Source: Candidatus Uhrbacteria bacterium
Lineage (GTDB): Bacteria > Patescibacteriota > Patescibacteriia > 2-12-FULL-60-25
DNA length: 37,294 nucleotides
Assembly: GCA_016203535.1 (NCBI GenBank)
Contig: JACQMO010000015.1
Coordinates: forward strand, 1 to 37,294
Direction: 5' to 3'
In this document: one piece after another, positions 1-7,632 of the stretch
Numbering within the stretch: the stretch's first letter is position 1
Layout of the letters: the number at the start of each line of letters is the position of its first letter
The notes under the pieces: generated by a model
The model's database searches: none
What the model was told of the DNA's origin: nothing
The model's input: only the letters and a program-made list of their open reading frames with translations
Translations under genes and position numbers: made by a program

Positions 1-45
1 CTGCCCCACCAGGCCGCGACGCAGGAGGAGAACGGCGACGCATGA
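1..45 (+). CDS. C-terminal tail of an upstream gene (partial)
   Basis: Frame 1 is open from the first base and ends LPHQAATQEENGDA-stop. Its TGA overlaps the ATG of the next gene in an ATGA junction, the usual sign of translational coupling. The next gene's AGGAGG ribosome binding site lies inside this tail. Only 14 codons are visible, so no function can be given, and the reading is inferred from the junction alone. Confidence 0.4.
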   Translation: MPHQAATQEENGDA

Positions 46-1529
46 AAAAAGATTTTTTGACGGCCACGGATTTTTACCGGCTGACCAAATGTCCGCACTG
101 GCCGTATTTCGAACGCTTTGCCACGGCGGCGGAAAAGAAACTGAAGCGGAAGATGACGGACGCCGAGAAAAAACGGCTTGAAGACGGCCTGAAGCATGAA
201 GCCAAGGTCGTCCGGAAGCTGTTCAAGGGTGTGAGGGCGAAAAAAATCCGGACGACGACGCATCCGGAGAAGGATTTCCAGACGACGCTCGCCGCCATGC
301 GCGAGGGCGTTCCGCTCATCTATCAGGGGACGCTTCTGCACGGCGACTGGACCGGTCGGCCGGATTTGCTTGAGCGGCAGGAGGGGGCGTCCTCTTTTGG
401 CGCATGGCATTACGTGCCGGTGGACGTAAAGTCCTCGCACGAACTTCAGAAATACCAGAAACTCCAGCTCACGTTTTATGCTTCGCTCCTCGAGAGGGTT
501 CAGGGACGTTTCCCGGCGCGTCCCGCCATTCTGAACAGCGACGGGGAACGGATGGACTTCGTCGCTGCGGACATGCTCCGGGAATTCGAGGAGACGGTGG
601 TCGAGCTCGAACGGATCCGCGCGGGCGAGCGGCCGGATCCGGTGCTTCGCAAGGACTGCTTCGACACGGGCCCGTGGGGCGCGGCCTGTGAGCGTCTGGC
701 CACCTTCCAGAACGACATCGCGCTGCTCTACAACGTGGACGTCCGCAAGCTCCGCGCGCTCCGCGGGATCGGGATCCGCACCTTGGACGACGCGGCGGGG
801 ATGGACCCGTTCGCCCTGGACGGCGCCGCGCCCGGCCTCCGGCTCCACGGCCTTGAGGTGTGCAAATTGCAGGCGCAGTCGCTCCTGCATCGCCGCGTTT
901 TCGTCCGCGAACCGGTCGTCCTGCCGTCGCGGGGCCTCGAGATCCACTTCGACATCGAGAGCGACCTGCCGAACGACATGGATTACCTGTACGGGTTCCT
1001 CATCCGCGAACCGGCCGGCGACCGGTACGCCTCGTTCGTCGCCGAGTCGCTAGGGGAGGAGGCGGGGATGTGGCGGCGCTTCCTCGACTGGATCGGCGGA
1101 CTTCCGGAGGAGTTCACGGTCTACCATTTCGGCGCGTTTGAAAAAACGCGGCTTGGGGTGATGGAGAAGCGTCACGGCGGGAGCCCCGCGCTGGAGAGAT
1201 TCCGCGACGCCATGATCGATCTCCGGACGCTCACGTCGTCGAGCGTCGTGTTCCCCATCTATTTTTACGGGTTGAAAACCATCGCGCCATTCCTCGGGTT
1301 CCGGTGGAAGGGGAGCGTGAAAGGAGGGAGCCAGTCCATCGATGTGTATGAACGGTTTTTAAAGACGCGGAAACGGAAGCTTCTAGACGACATTATCTCG
1401 TACAATGAAGAGGACGTCCGCGCGACTGCGTTGCTCAAGGATTGGCTCGTGGCGTACGCGGGGAAGCTGGCGGCGTACGACCCGCCCTTCCCCTGGACCA
1501 CGGTATACTCTCCGAAACCGCTTCCATGA
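42..1529 (+). CDS. TM0106-family RecB-like nuclease with DEDD exonuclease domain
   Basis: This is a 495-residue cytoplasmic protein with two nuclease modules, as in the TM0106/RecB-like family. The N-terminal half has PD-(D/E)XK features: GRPDLL near residue 107, then VPVDVKSS near 127 and the QLTFYASLL helix that follows in RecB-type nucleases. The C-terminal third is an RNase H-like (DEDD) fold, with LEIHFDIES near residue 303 and YNEEDVRAT near 457 supplying acidic residues. The family is thought to act in DNA repair or nucleic-acid processing, but the substrate is not established. Length is normal for the family. The start has AGGAGG 13-18 nt upstream and overlaps the preceding stop. The next small gene also overlaps by ATGA, so the three form an operon. 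Confidence 0.85.
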   Translation: MKKDFLTATDFYRLTKCPHWPYFERFATAAEKKLKRKMTDAEKKRLEDGLKHEAKVVRKLFKGVRAKKIRTTTHPEKDFQTTLAAMREGVPLIYQGTLLHGDWTGRPDLLERQEGASSFGAWHYVPVDVKSSHELQKYQKLQLTFYASLLERVQGRFPARPAILNSDGERMDFVAADMLREFEETVVELERIRAGERPDPVLRKDCFDTGPWGAACERLATFQNDIALLYNVDVRKLRALRGIGIRTLDDAAGMDPFALDGAAPGLRLHGLEVCKLQAQSLLHRRVFVREPVVLPSRGLEIHFDIESDLPNDMDYLYGFLIREPAGDRYASFVAESLGEEAGMWRRFLDWIGGLPEEFTVYHFGAFEKTRLGVMEKRHGGSPALERFRDAMIDLRTLTSSSVVFPIYFYGLKTIAPFLGFRWKGSVKGGSQSIDVYERFLKTRKRKLLDDIISYNEEDVRATALLKDWLVAYAGKLAAYDPPFPWTTVYSPKPLP

Positions 1530-1732
1530 CGAACCATCGGAAACGCCACGATCCGCCGGTAAAGACCGTCACGAAGACCCGGGTGAAAACTTCGGTCGTT
1601 GCGCTTATTGTCGTCGGAAGCATCATCGCGCTCGCCCTCTACGTGATCTGGCAGTTTCTCCTGCCGGCCGAGGAATCGATCGAAGGGGCCGGTCTTAATT
1701 TGCGCGAGATTCTGAAACAGTTAGGGAACTAG
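1526..1732 (+). CDS. small single-pass membrane protein
   Basis: A 68-residue protein starts at an ATG that overlaps the nuclease stop codon (ATGA), so it is probably translated by coupling. The N-terminus is basic (MTNHRKRH, KTVTKTRVKTS). One strong membrane helix follows, about residues 24-45 (VVALIVVGSIIALALYV region), and then a short tail ending LREILKQLGN. The positive-inside rule suggests that the N-terminus is cytoplasmic. I recognise no family. Its stop codon shares the tetranucleotide CTAG with the stop of the convergent yibE/F-like gene. Confidence 0.6.
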   Translation: MTNHRKRHDPPVKTVTKTRVKTSVVALIVVGSIIALALYVIWQFLLPAEESIEGAGLNLREILKQLGN

Positions 1733-2919
1733 GAAGCAGGGGGACGGGGGAGTTTGATACAAGCGAGCGCCGCGAGGAGCGCCGTGATCGGGACGGTAAA
1801 GACGAGGCCGATGCTTCCCGATAGCGAGCGGACGATTTCATCCGCCACGACGTCGAAGTTCAGGAACTTCAGCCACGAGCCGCCGTATTGGGTATAGAGG
1901 AGGAGGGTGGAAAGGGACGCGCCGACGTATGCGAAGATCAGGGTGTTCGCGAGCGCGCTCATATGGTCGCGGCCGATGATCATGCCGGATCGGAACAGTG
2001 CCTTGAGCGTTGCGTGGGAATTGGCGCGCTGCACCTCGAGCACGCCGGAGGAGATGGAGACGGCGACGTCCTCGACGACGCCCATCGCGGCGATGATGAT
2101 CCCGGAAAAGAGAAGTCCCTGCGGATTGAGCAACGGATTTTTTTCGAAAAACAGCCGATCTTCATCGGACGACATCCCTCCCAGATGCGCCCAGTCTCCG
2201 AAGATGACGGAAATGATGTATGCCACGAGCACGCCTCCGAGCGTCCCGACGATCGTGACCCACGCCTTCTTGTTCCATCCCATGGAGAGGACGGACGTGA
2301 TCGTGGTGAGCACGACGGCGAGGAAGATGGCGATGGGAACCGGATTCACGCCGCGCAGGAACGCCGGGATGAGGATCCAGCCGATGAGCGCGACGGACAG
2401 GAGGATGGAGAAGGCCGTTTTCACGCCTTGCCAGCCGGACAGCAGAACGAGCGTCAGGACGAACAGCGCGACGAGCCAGAGAATCGCCCCGAGCCGGTCG
2501 AACCCTTCGATGTAGGCGAGCGGCTCGCCGCCCTCCGGATTCGGCTGGAGGAGGATGACGACGCGGTCGCCCGGCCGCGGTTCGAGCTGGTAGGGATTCG
2601 AGATGACGTCGCTCGAAAGGATTTTTGTTTGACCACGCAGCGGTCCGGAGAGGAATTCGACGCTGTACGCCTGTTTGAGCGTCCCTCCGTCCGGCGTCGC
2701 TTCGGTCGCGCTCCGCACGTCGCGTACGATCGCACGTTCGTACGTGTCGTCCGCGGAGTAGTTCTGGAACGTCCGTTCGGTCCGCGTCGAGGTTGCCGGC
2801 AACGTCGTCGGAGCGGTCGTCGTCGCGGCCGTCGTTGTCGTCTGGGCGCCGACGGCGAGAGGCAGAAGAAACGTACACATACCGAAACCGACCGTGAAAA
2901 GCAAGCCGCTCCATCGCAT
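1729..2919 (-). CDS. YibE/F-family membrane protein
   Basis: This is a polytopic membrane protein of 396 residues. After an N-terminal signal/anchor helix (GLLFTVGFGM) comes a Thr/Ala-rich stretch rich in TTTT and then a soluble beta-type region (about residues 50-140, RGQTKILSSDV, PGDRVVILL). About seven to eight membrane helices follow. GVVEDVAVSISSGVLEV near the last third is the characteristic YibE/F segment. Members are proposed transporters, but the substrate is unknown. I chose the ATG at 2919 rather than an in-frame ATG 63 nt upstream because a TTGAAA-17 nt-TACAGT promoter ends 9 nt before it; the longer start would lie upstream of the transcript. It is monocistronic and convergent with the nuclease operon. 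Confidence 0.85.
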   Translation of the reverse strand: MRWSGLLFTVGFGMCTFLLPLAVGAQTTTTAATTTAPTTLPATSTRTERTFQNYSADDTYERAIVRDVRSATEATPDGGTLKQAYSVEFLSGPLRGQTKILSSDVISNPYQLEPRPGDRVVILLQPNPEGGEPLAYIEGFDRLGAILWLVALFVLTLVLLSGWQGVKTAFSILLSVALIGWILIPAFLRGVNPVPIAIFLAVVLTTITSVLSMGWNKKAWVTIVGTLGGVLVAYIISVIFGDWAHLGGMSSDEDRLFFEKNPLLNPQGLLFSGIIIAAMGVVEDVAVSISSGVLEVQRANSHATLKALFRSGMIIGRDHMSALANTLIFAYVGASLSTLLLYTQYGGSWLKFLNFDVVADEIVRSLSGSIGLVFTVPITALLAALACIKLPRPPAS

Positions 2920-2928
2920 AGTCCGCGT

Positions 2929-2957
2929 ACTGTACCCTCCGATCCTTGCCGTTTCAA
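2929..2957 (-). promoter_or_regulatory. promoter of the yibE/F-like gene
   Basis: On the minus strand TTGAAA (2952-2957) and TACAGT (2929-2934) are separated by 17 nt, close to the sigma-70 consensus. The start codon begins 9 nt after the -10, so the mRNA would have a leader of 0-3 nt. Confidence 0.7.
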
Positions 2958-2995
2958 GGGAGTTTTGGTATCTTTTCGGCACTTCTTGGAATACC

Positions 2996-3024
2996 GTGTC
3001 GGGCTATATGCATGAGTGCTGTGT

Positions 3025-3033
<9 letters not shown>
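2996..3033 (+). repeat. direct repeat of the tRNA-Pro 5' end
   Basis: The 13-mer GTGTCGGGCTATA occurs at 2996-3008 and again at 3021-3033, where it forms the start of tRNA-Pro. The first copy diverges directly afterwards, so it is a short stub of the tRNA 5' end, 25 nt upstream of the intact gene. Confidence 0.75.
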
Positions 3034-3097
<64 letters not shown>

Positions 3098-3125
3098 CAC
3101 AGCACTGATCAATAAAGGAGGCGCG

Positions 3126-3175
3126 GTCCGATGGCCATCGGACAGGCCGTGGGTTCGAGTCCCACTAGCCCGACA
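3126..3175 (+). repeat. partial tRNA-Pro 3' half joined to an 18-bp perfect palindrome
   Basis: Positions 3144-3175 repeat, without a mismatch, the 32 nt at 3068-3099: variable loop, T arm and 3' acceptor strand of tRNA-Pro. The D and anticodon arms are missing. Immediately upstream lies GTCCGATGGCCATCGGAC (3126-3143), a perfect 18-bp palindrome. The block sits in the leader region of pyrF. It could be a relic of integration at the tRNA 3' end, a decayed second tRNA, or a structured leader element. Confidence 0.75.
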
Positions 3176-3215
3176 GGGTATTCGAAGGAAGGGTTCATTC
3201 ACACAGGAGGCAAGA

Positions 3216-4163
3216 GTGTCAAACCGAAATTTCCGTGAACTGCTGGAAGCCCAGTGGGCAAAAGGCAACTTCGTCTGCGTCGGGCTCGACAGCGAGTTCA
3301 TGAAACTTCCTGACGCCATTGGCAAAGAGAATCCTCTTGATGCGATACTCGCTTTCAACGTGGCGATCGTAGATGCCACGAGGGATCTTGCCTGCGTCTA
3401 TAAACCGAACATCGCGTTCTACGAAGCGTATGGGGATCTCGGGGCGAAGGCGCTCCGCAACACCGTCTCGCACATCAACAAGATCGCCCCGGGCGTTCCG
3501 ATTATTCTGGATGCCAAACGGGGGGACATCGGTTCGACGAATCATGGGTACGCGCGATCGGCATTCGGGGAAGTTTGGGGCTTTCATGCCGATGCGATCA
3601 CCGTGAGTCCCTATTTGGGCGGTGAGGCATTGAAACCGTTCCTGGACAACAAAGAGAAAGGGATCATCGTTCTCTGTCGCACGTCCAACCCGGGCGCCGG
3701 GGAATTCCAGGACCTGTCGGTCGAACCGACGTATGAGGACGCGATGAAATGGGGCCTGGCGATGGAATCCCCGAACCGCGATCCGGATGCATGTTGGGTC
3801 TCGAACAAGCTGCCGCTCTACCAGCACGTCGCCTACCGCGTCTCCCGCGAATGGAACGCGAATCGGAATTGCGCGCTCGTCGTCGGCGCGACGTATCCCG
3901 AAGAACTCGAAGACGTCCGAAAGATCGTCGGCGGCATGCCGATCCTCATTCCGGGAATCGGGGCGCAAGGAGGTGACCTCGAAGCGACGGTCGCGGCGGG
4001 CAAGGACAGCCGCGGGCGCGGGATGATCATCAACTCCTCGCGCGGCATCATCTTCGCCTCGAACGGTCCGGACTTCGCGGACGCCGCGCGCCGCGAGACG
4101 ATCAAACTGCGAGACGCGATCCGGCAGTGTCTCGCACGCACGGAGGAGGTGTCTCATGGATGA
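3216..4163 (+). CDS. pyrF: orotidine 5'-phosphate decarboxylase
   Basis: It converts OMP to UMP, the last step of de novo pyrimidine synthesis, in the cytoplasm. The 315-residue length fits the longer type-2 PyrF proteins. Visible motifs are VGLDSEF (22-28, substrate-binding Asp), the catalytic array LDAKRGDIG (D99, K101, D104) and the C-terminal phosphate-binding region PGIGAQGGD followed by SSRGIIFA. The start is a GTG with AGGAGG 6 nt upstream. The 3' end overlaps pyrE by 8 nt, so the two are co-translated. The gene lies directly behind the tRNA-Pro remnants; no clear -35/-10 pair is visible, so cotranscription with the tRNA is possible. Confidence 0.95.
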   Translation: MSNRNFRELLEAQWAKGNFVCVGLDSEFMKLPDAIGKENPLDAILAFNVAIVDATRDLACVYKPNIAFYEAYGDLGAKALRNTVSHINKIAPGVPIILDAKRGDIGSTNHGYARSAFGEVWGFHADAITVSPYLGGEALKPFLDNKEKGIIVLCRTSNPGAGEFQDLSVEPTYEDAMKWGLAMESPNRDPDACWVSNKLPLYQHVAYRVSREWNANRNCALVVGATYPEELEDVRKIVGGMPILIPGIGAQGGDLEATVAAGKDSRGRGMIINSSRGIIFASNGPDFADAARRETIKLRDAIRQCLARTEEVSHG

Positions 4164-4803
4164 ACGGGAAGTGCTGCAGGCCCTGGCAACGGTCGGAGCG
4201 GTGATCCGTGACAGCCACCTCGTCTACGCCTCTGGCAAGCACGGGTCCGCCTACGTCAACAAGGATGCGGTGTATCCGTACCCCGTGCTGACGTCTCGAC
4301 TCTGTCGCGTGATCGCCGAACGGTTTGCGGGTGATCGCGTGGATGCGGTGATCGCGCCGGCCATCGGCGGCGTGATCCTCTCGCAGTGGACGGCATTCCA
4401 TCTTTCCCAGATGTTCGGGAATACCGTATTCGGCGTCTACGCGGAAAAGAGCGATGCCGGCGTCGGTCTGTTCTCCATCAGGCGCGGATACGACCGGCTC
4501 ATTTCCGGAAAGCGCGTCCTCGTCGTGGAGGATGTCCTGACGACCGGCGCGTCGGCAAAAGGCGTCGTCCGGGAGGTCCGGAGCATCGGCGGCGACGTCG
4601 TTGGAGTCGGCGCGTTGTGCAACCGCGGAGGGATAACGAAACAGGATCTCGGCGAAGTCCCCGCGCTGTTTGCGCTCGTGAACGTCACGCTCGATGCCTG
4701 GGAGGAATCCGAATGCCCGCTCTGCGCGGAACGGGTTCCCATCAACACGGACGTCGGATACGGGAAATCGTTCCTTCGACGGAAACAGACGTCAAGGGTC
4801 TGA
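4156..4803 (+). CDS. pyrE: orotate phosphoribosyltransferase
   Basis: It joins orotate and PRPP to give OMP, the substrate of the neighbouring PyrF. The 215-residue protein shows the PRPP-binding loop VLVVEDVLTTGAS at 121-133, the flexible-loop region with AEKSDAGVG near 96-104, and a GKHGSAYVNK segment near 27-36. A CPLC motif near residue 193 lies in a C-terminal extension. GGAGGT precedes the ATG at a normal distance, inside the 3' end of pyrF. With pyrF it gives the final two steps of UMP synthesis; the earlier steps are not in this window. A hairpin terminator follows. Confidence 0.93.
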   Translation: MDEREVLQALATVGAVIRDSHLVYASGKHGSAYVNKDAVYPYPVLTSRLCRVIAERFAGDRVDAVIAPAIGGVILSQWTAFHLSQMFGNTVFGVYAEKSDAGVGLFSIRRGYDRLISGKRVLVVEDVLTTGASAKGVVREVRSIGGDVVGVGALCNRGGITKQDLGEVPALFALVNVTLDAWEESECPLCAERVPINTDVGYGKSFLRRKQTSRV

Positions 4804-4807
4804 ACTC

Positions 4808-4838
4808 AAGGACGTGCCATCGAATGCAGGTCCTTTTT
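4808..4838 (+). terminator. intrinsic terminator of pyrF-pyrE
   Basis: AAGGAC pairs with GTCCTT, with an inner TGC/GCA stem, and a run of six T follows. It lies 5 nt after the pyrE stop. Confidence 0.75.
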
Positions 4839-4858
4839 TATTTATTTCACCGTTCGCA

Positions 4859-4867
4859 TGATACACT
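4859..4867 (+). promoter_or_regulatory. extended -10 promoter, leaderless start
   Basis: TGA-TACACT ends 8 nt before the ATG at 4876. No convincing -35 is seen; the TGn element may replace it. Confidence 0.55.
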
Positions 4868-4875
4868 ACGGACGT

Positions 4876-5760
4876 ATGCCAAAACGCCGCCGTCCGCCGC
4901 ACACGCCTATCCCGGCGACGCCTAGACCGTTCCGGCAGGTGATCAATGCCGCCGCCATCGCCATGCTCCTGCTTGTGAGCGTGCCGATGTTTGCCGGAGC
5001 GGTGCAGGGTCAAACGATCTCGGAAACCGGAAGCTCGATCAAGGATTTGATCACGGCGCTTACCGCGCTCGGTAAAGATATCACCGGACTTCGGGAGGAC
5101 ATCCGCGCCCTTCGCGCGGAACTCGCCGCGCCGAAACCGGCAGCCGCCCCGACGCAAGAAACCGGCGCGGGAGTCCCGGAATGTTTGCAGTCCTGCCGGA
5201 ACCAGCTCGCCGCCTGTTTACAGGAACAGCAGTCGCTCTCCGTCCAGCGAGGCGGCATTTCCCCGGATCTCCTCCGGATCATCACACTCCCGACGCCCGC
5301 CCCGTCTGCCGGGATCGCCGGAATCCCGACGGCTCCCGCGACAACGACCGCGCCCCCTCCGACGACAGGCCTTCCGCCGCTTGACCGCTGTCGGCTTTCC
5401 GCGAACGACTGTCTGAACCGTTGCCGCCCGAAGACCACTACCGGGATTTCCTGCGAAGACCGATGCGCGACGGCGTTGGGCGGCTGCATCAAGGAGGCCG
5501 GAACCGACACGACGAAGCTGCAAAATTGCCGGGTGGAGAACAGCCGCTGTCTCCTTGCCGCCTGTACGGGAAAAACGCCGGACCCGGCCGCGCTCCGCCG
5601 CCTGCCGCTCGCCGCCTGCCGCGAACAGTGCGTCCGCGACCAACGGAACTGCAAAGCCGCCGCCAAATACGACGAAGCGCAGCTGAAACTCTGCGACGAA
5701 CTCGCCGAACGGTGCCTGAATTCCGTCTGTACGGAGTCGCCCGAGGCGTCTCCTCGCTAA
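4876..5760 (+). CDS. exported cysteine-rich helical repeat protein
   Basis: This is a 294-residue protein of unknown function. A basic N-terminus (MPKRRRPP) leads to one hydrophobic export helix (about 27-46, ending AGAVQG). A short predicted helical segment follows (IKDLITALTALGKDI, LREDIRALRAELAA), and then a Pro/Thr/Ala-rich linker near 130-170. The rest carries 18 cysteines in a regular pattern: three units alternating C-x3-C-x6-C with C-x6-C-x3/4-C, for example CLQSCRNQLAAC then CRLSANDCLNRC. Paired mirror-image spacings like this suggest disulfide-stapled helical hairpins outside the membrane. The start at 4876 is preferred over an ATG 18 nt upstream because the -10 box overlaps the latter. 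It has its own promoter and terminator. Confidence 0.8.
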   Translation: MPKRRRPPHTPIPATPRPFRQVINAAAIAMLLLVSVPMFAGAVQGQTISETGSSIKDLITALTALGKDITGLREDIRALRAELAAPKPAAAPTQETGAGVPECLQSCRNQLAACLQEQQSLSVQRGGISPDLLRIITLPTPAPSAGIAGIPTAPATTTAPPPTTGLPPLDRCRLSANDCLNRCRPKTTTGISCEDRCATALGGCIKEAGTDTTKLQNCRVENSRCLLAACTGKTPDPAALRRLPLAACREQCVRDQRNCKAAAKYDEAQLKLCDELAERCLNSVCTESPEASPR

Positions 5761-5769
5761 TGAGGGGGA

Positions 5770-5802
5770 CGGACGCGCTTGACCGAGCGTCCGGTTTTTT
5801 TT
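5770..5802 (+). terminator. intrinsic terminator of the Cys-rich gene
   Basis: A 7-bp stem CGGACGC/GCGTCCG with a 10-nt loop is followed by G and eight T. It begins about 10 nt after the stop codon. Confidence 0.8.
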
Positions 5803-5830
5803 ATGATTCCTATCACCTTTCGCTACCTTC

Positions 5831-6520
5831 ATGCCGACGGCTCCCCTTGAACATCTGGCCATTATCATGGACGGCAACCGCCGTTGGGCCAAAGAACAGA
5901 ACCTCCCATCCGTGCAAGGACACCTGGCCGGCTACGACCGTCTGAAGCAGGTCGGTGATTGGTGTTTGGACCGCGGGATCAAGATTCTCACCGTGTTTGC
6001 CTTTTCAACCGAGAACTGGAAGCGCGCCGAGGAAGAGGTCGGATTTTTGATGGACTTGCTCGAACGCGCGTTGACCGTGGATCTGAAGACGTTCCAGGAG
6101 AAAAACGTCCGCCTTCGGGTGATCGGCCGTCGAGACGGGCTTCGGTCGTCGGTGTTGCGCGCCATTTCCGCCGCGGAGGAGACGACCAAAGACAATACCC
6201 GCGCAACCTTCGTCATTTGCACCAACTACGGGGGGCGTCTGGAAATCGTGGACGCCTGCCGCGCCGCGATCCGTGACGGCCTCATACCGGAGGAGGTGAC
6301 CGAAGCATCGCTCACGGCCCGGATGTATTGGCCGGAGATGCCGACGCCCGACCTCATCATCCGCACGTCCGGCGAGGAGCGCACCTCCGGATTTTTGACG
6401 TGGGAGAGCGCGTACAGCGAGCTGTATTGGTGCGACAAGCATTGGCCCGCGTTTGACGAAGCGGAATTGGATACGGCATTGGAAGCGTTTGCGGCGCGGC
6501 AACGCCGGTTCGGGAAATAA
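5831..6520 (+). CDS. uppS: undecaprenyl diphosphate synthase (cis-prenyltransferase)
   Basis: It adds isopentenyl units to an allylic starter to make the C55 carrier lipid for peptidoglycan and other surface glycans. The 229 residues include IIMDGNRRWA (D14 and the diphosphate-binding GNRRW), AFSTENWKR, TNYGGR and RTSGEERTSGFLTWESAYSELYW, all diagnostic for the family. The usual 'RLSNF' is changed to 'RTSGF', a small deviation. The ATG has no evident Shine-Dalgarno site; weak TA-rich boxes lie just upstream. It starts an envelope gene run and depends on a short prenyl diphosphate, which the synthase at 13.6 kb could supply. Confidence 0.94.
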   Translation: MPTAPLEHLAIIMDGNRRWAKEQNLPSVQGHLAGYDRLKQVGDWCLDRGIKILTVFAFSTENWKRAEEEVGFLMDLLERALTVDLKTFQEKNVRLRVIGRRDGLRSSVLRAISAAEETTKDNTRATFVICTNYGGRLEIVDACRAAIRDGLIPEEVTEASLTARMYWPEMPTPDLIIRTSGEERTSGFLTWESAYSELYWCDKHWPAFDEAELDTALEAFAARQRRFGK

Positions 6521-6529
6521 AAGGAAATC

Positions 6530-6538
6530 TGATATGAT
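6530..6538 (+). promoter_or_regulatory. extended -10 promoter, leaderless start
   Basis: TGA-TATGAT lies 6 nt before the ATG at 6545. It begins 10 nt after the uppS stop, so the PBP operon can be transcribed separately from uppS. Confidence 0.65.
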
Positions 6539-6544
6539 TCCCGC

Positions 6545-7630
6545 ATGAAACGGGCTGCGCTCGGATTTATTGGATTTTTGTCGCTCGCGGCGGTAGGAGC
6601 GGCATGGTGGTTGCTCCGCGACACCCCGGAAAAAGCGCTTCGCGACGGGATGCGCGCGTTGCTCTCCGTAAAAACCGCGCGGCAGGTCGTAGCCGACGTG
6701 TCATGGACCGATGTCGCGTCGCGCGTAACGACCGGGGTCGGTTTTTCCGGTGGCGCGGACCTCCGGGAACTCCCGCGTCCGCGCACGATCGGCGTGCTTC
6801 AGCTCCATCCCGGATTGCTCGGACCGGAAGAAATCGCGGACCTGATCGTCGAGCAGGACAGATTCGCGCTCCGGCCGCGCAACGTGACGACGGATTGGCG
6901 GCAACGGTATGCGTCCCTGGGCGGGGATCCCCTTGGCGAACGGTTCATTTCGATTTTACGCGACCCGTTTTTGGACCGTCGGAGCGTCGGGTACCTCATC
7001 GCCCATGGATCGGACAAGGATCTGCGCCCCGTCCTCCAGGCGTTCGCTCCGTTGGCCCGACCGACCGGGACCTGGCAGCAATCCGCGGGGTCGGGATTCC
7101 GTCTGGCGCGCATCCCGTTCACGTTGCGTCAGGACGAACTGCGCGCGTTTCTCCTCTCTTGGTTCGAAACGTGGCAGGGGGACAACCCGACGCCGGATGA
7201 AATCGCATGGATCACTCTCGCAAGCCGGGATCTGGCCAAGGGATCCTATGCCCTGACCGTCAACCGCGACACGCGGCAGCCCGTGGCGCTCGAGGGGGAC
7301 TGGACGATGCGCGACCGGGAGGGAACGGAGATCCGCCGCGTCCGATTCACGCTCGAACTGAAGGGGATCGGACAAGCGGTCACGATCCGTATTCCAGAGA
7401 CGACGACGGATGCCACCGACGCGATCCTCGGGGGTCCGCAAACGACCTTTGCGCCCCGCGCGCTCAAGGCGTTGCCGTCCAGCGCCACGTCCGGTCCGTC
7501 GGCGCTCCTGGAAGACGGCGTGAGCGGCACGTCGTCGTTTCCCACCGCCCCGAGCCGCTTTATCAATGAAGAAGAGGTGGACCTCTGGTCGAAATACATG
7601 GAAGAATTGCGACGGAAGAAGGATTTCTGA
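6545..7630 (+). CDS. membrane-anchored extracytoplasmic protein, unknown function
   Basis: The protein has 361 residues with an uncleaved-looking N-terminal helix (about 4-23, LGFIGFLSLAAVGAAWWLL) and the rest probably outside the cell. The soluble part has charged helices and a beta-rich region around residues 230-285 (KGSYALTVNRDTRQPVALEGDW, RRVRFTLELKG), loosely like the folds of exported lipid- or ligand-binding proteins; this is only an impression. A Ser/Thr/Pro-rich stretch precedes the charged C-terminus EELRRKKDF. I recognise no family. It is transcribed from its own leaderless promoter and is followed 2 nt later by a class B PBP, which suggests a role in cell-wall synthesis or division. 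Confidence 0.75.
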   Translation: MKRAALGFIGFLSLAAVGAAWWLLRDTPEKALRDGMRALLSVKTARQVVADVSWTDVASRVTTGVGFSGGADLRELPRPRTIGVLQLHPGLLGPEEIADLIVEQDRFALRPRNVTTDWRQRYASLGGDPLGERFISILRDPFLDRRSVGYLIAHGSDKDLRPVLQAFAPLARPTGTWQQSAGSGFRLARIPFTLRQDELRAFLLSWFETWQGDNPTPDEIAWITLASRDLAKGSYALTVNRDTRQPVALEGDWTMRDREGTEIRRVRFTLELKGIGQAVTIRIPETTTDATDAILGGPQTTFAPRALKALPSSATSGPSALLEDGVSGTSSFPTAPSRFINEEEVDLWSKYMEELRRKKDF

Positions 7631-7632
7631 CT

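Noticed and set aside
1888-3015. Long open frame of 375 codons on the plus strand opposite yibE/F
   Set aside because: It is antisense to a clear membrane-protein gene and has a low-complexity Arg/Asp/Glu composition, typical of shadow frames in high-G+C DNA.
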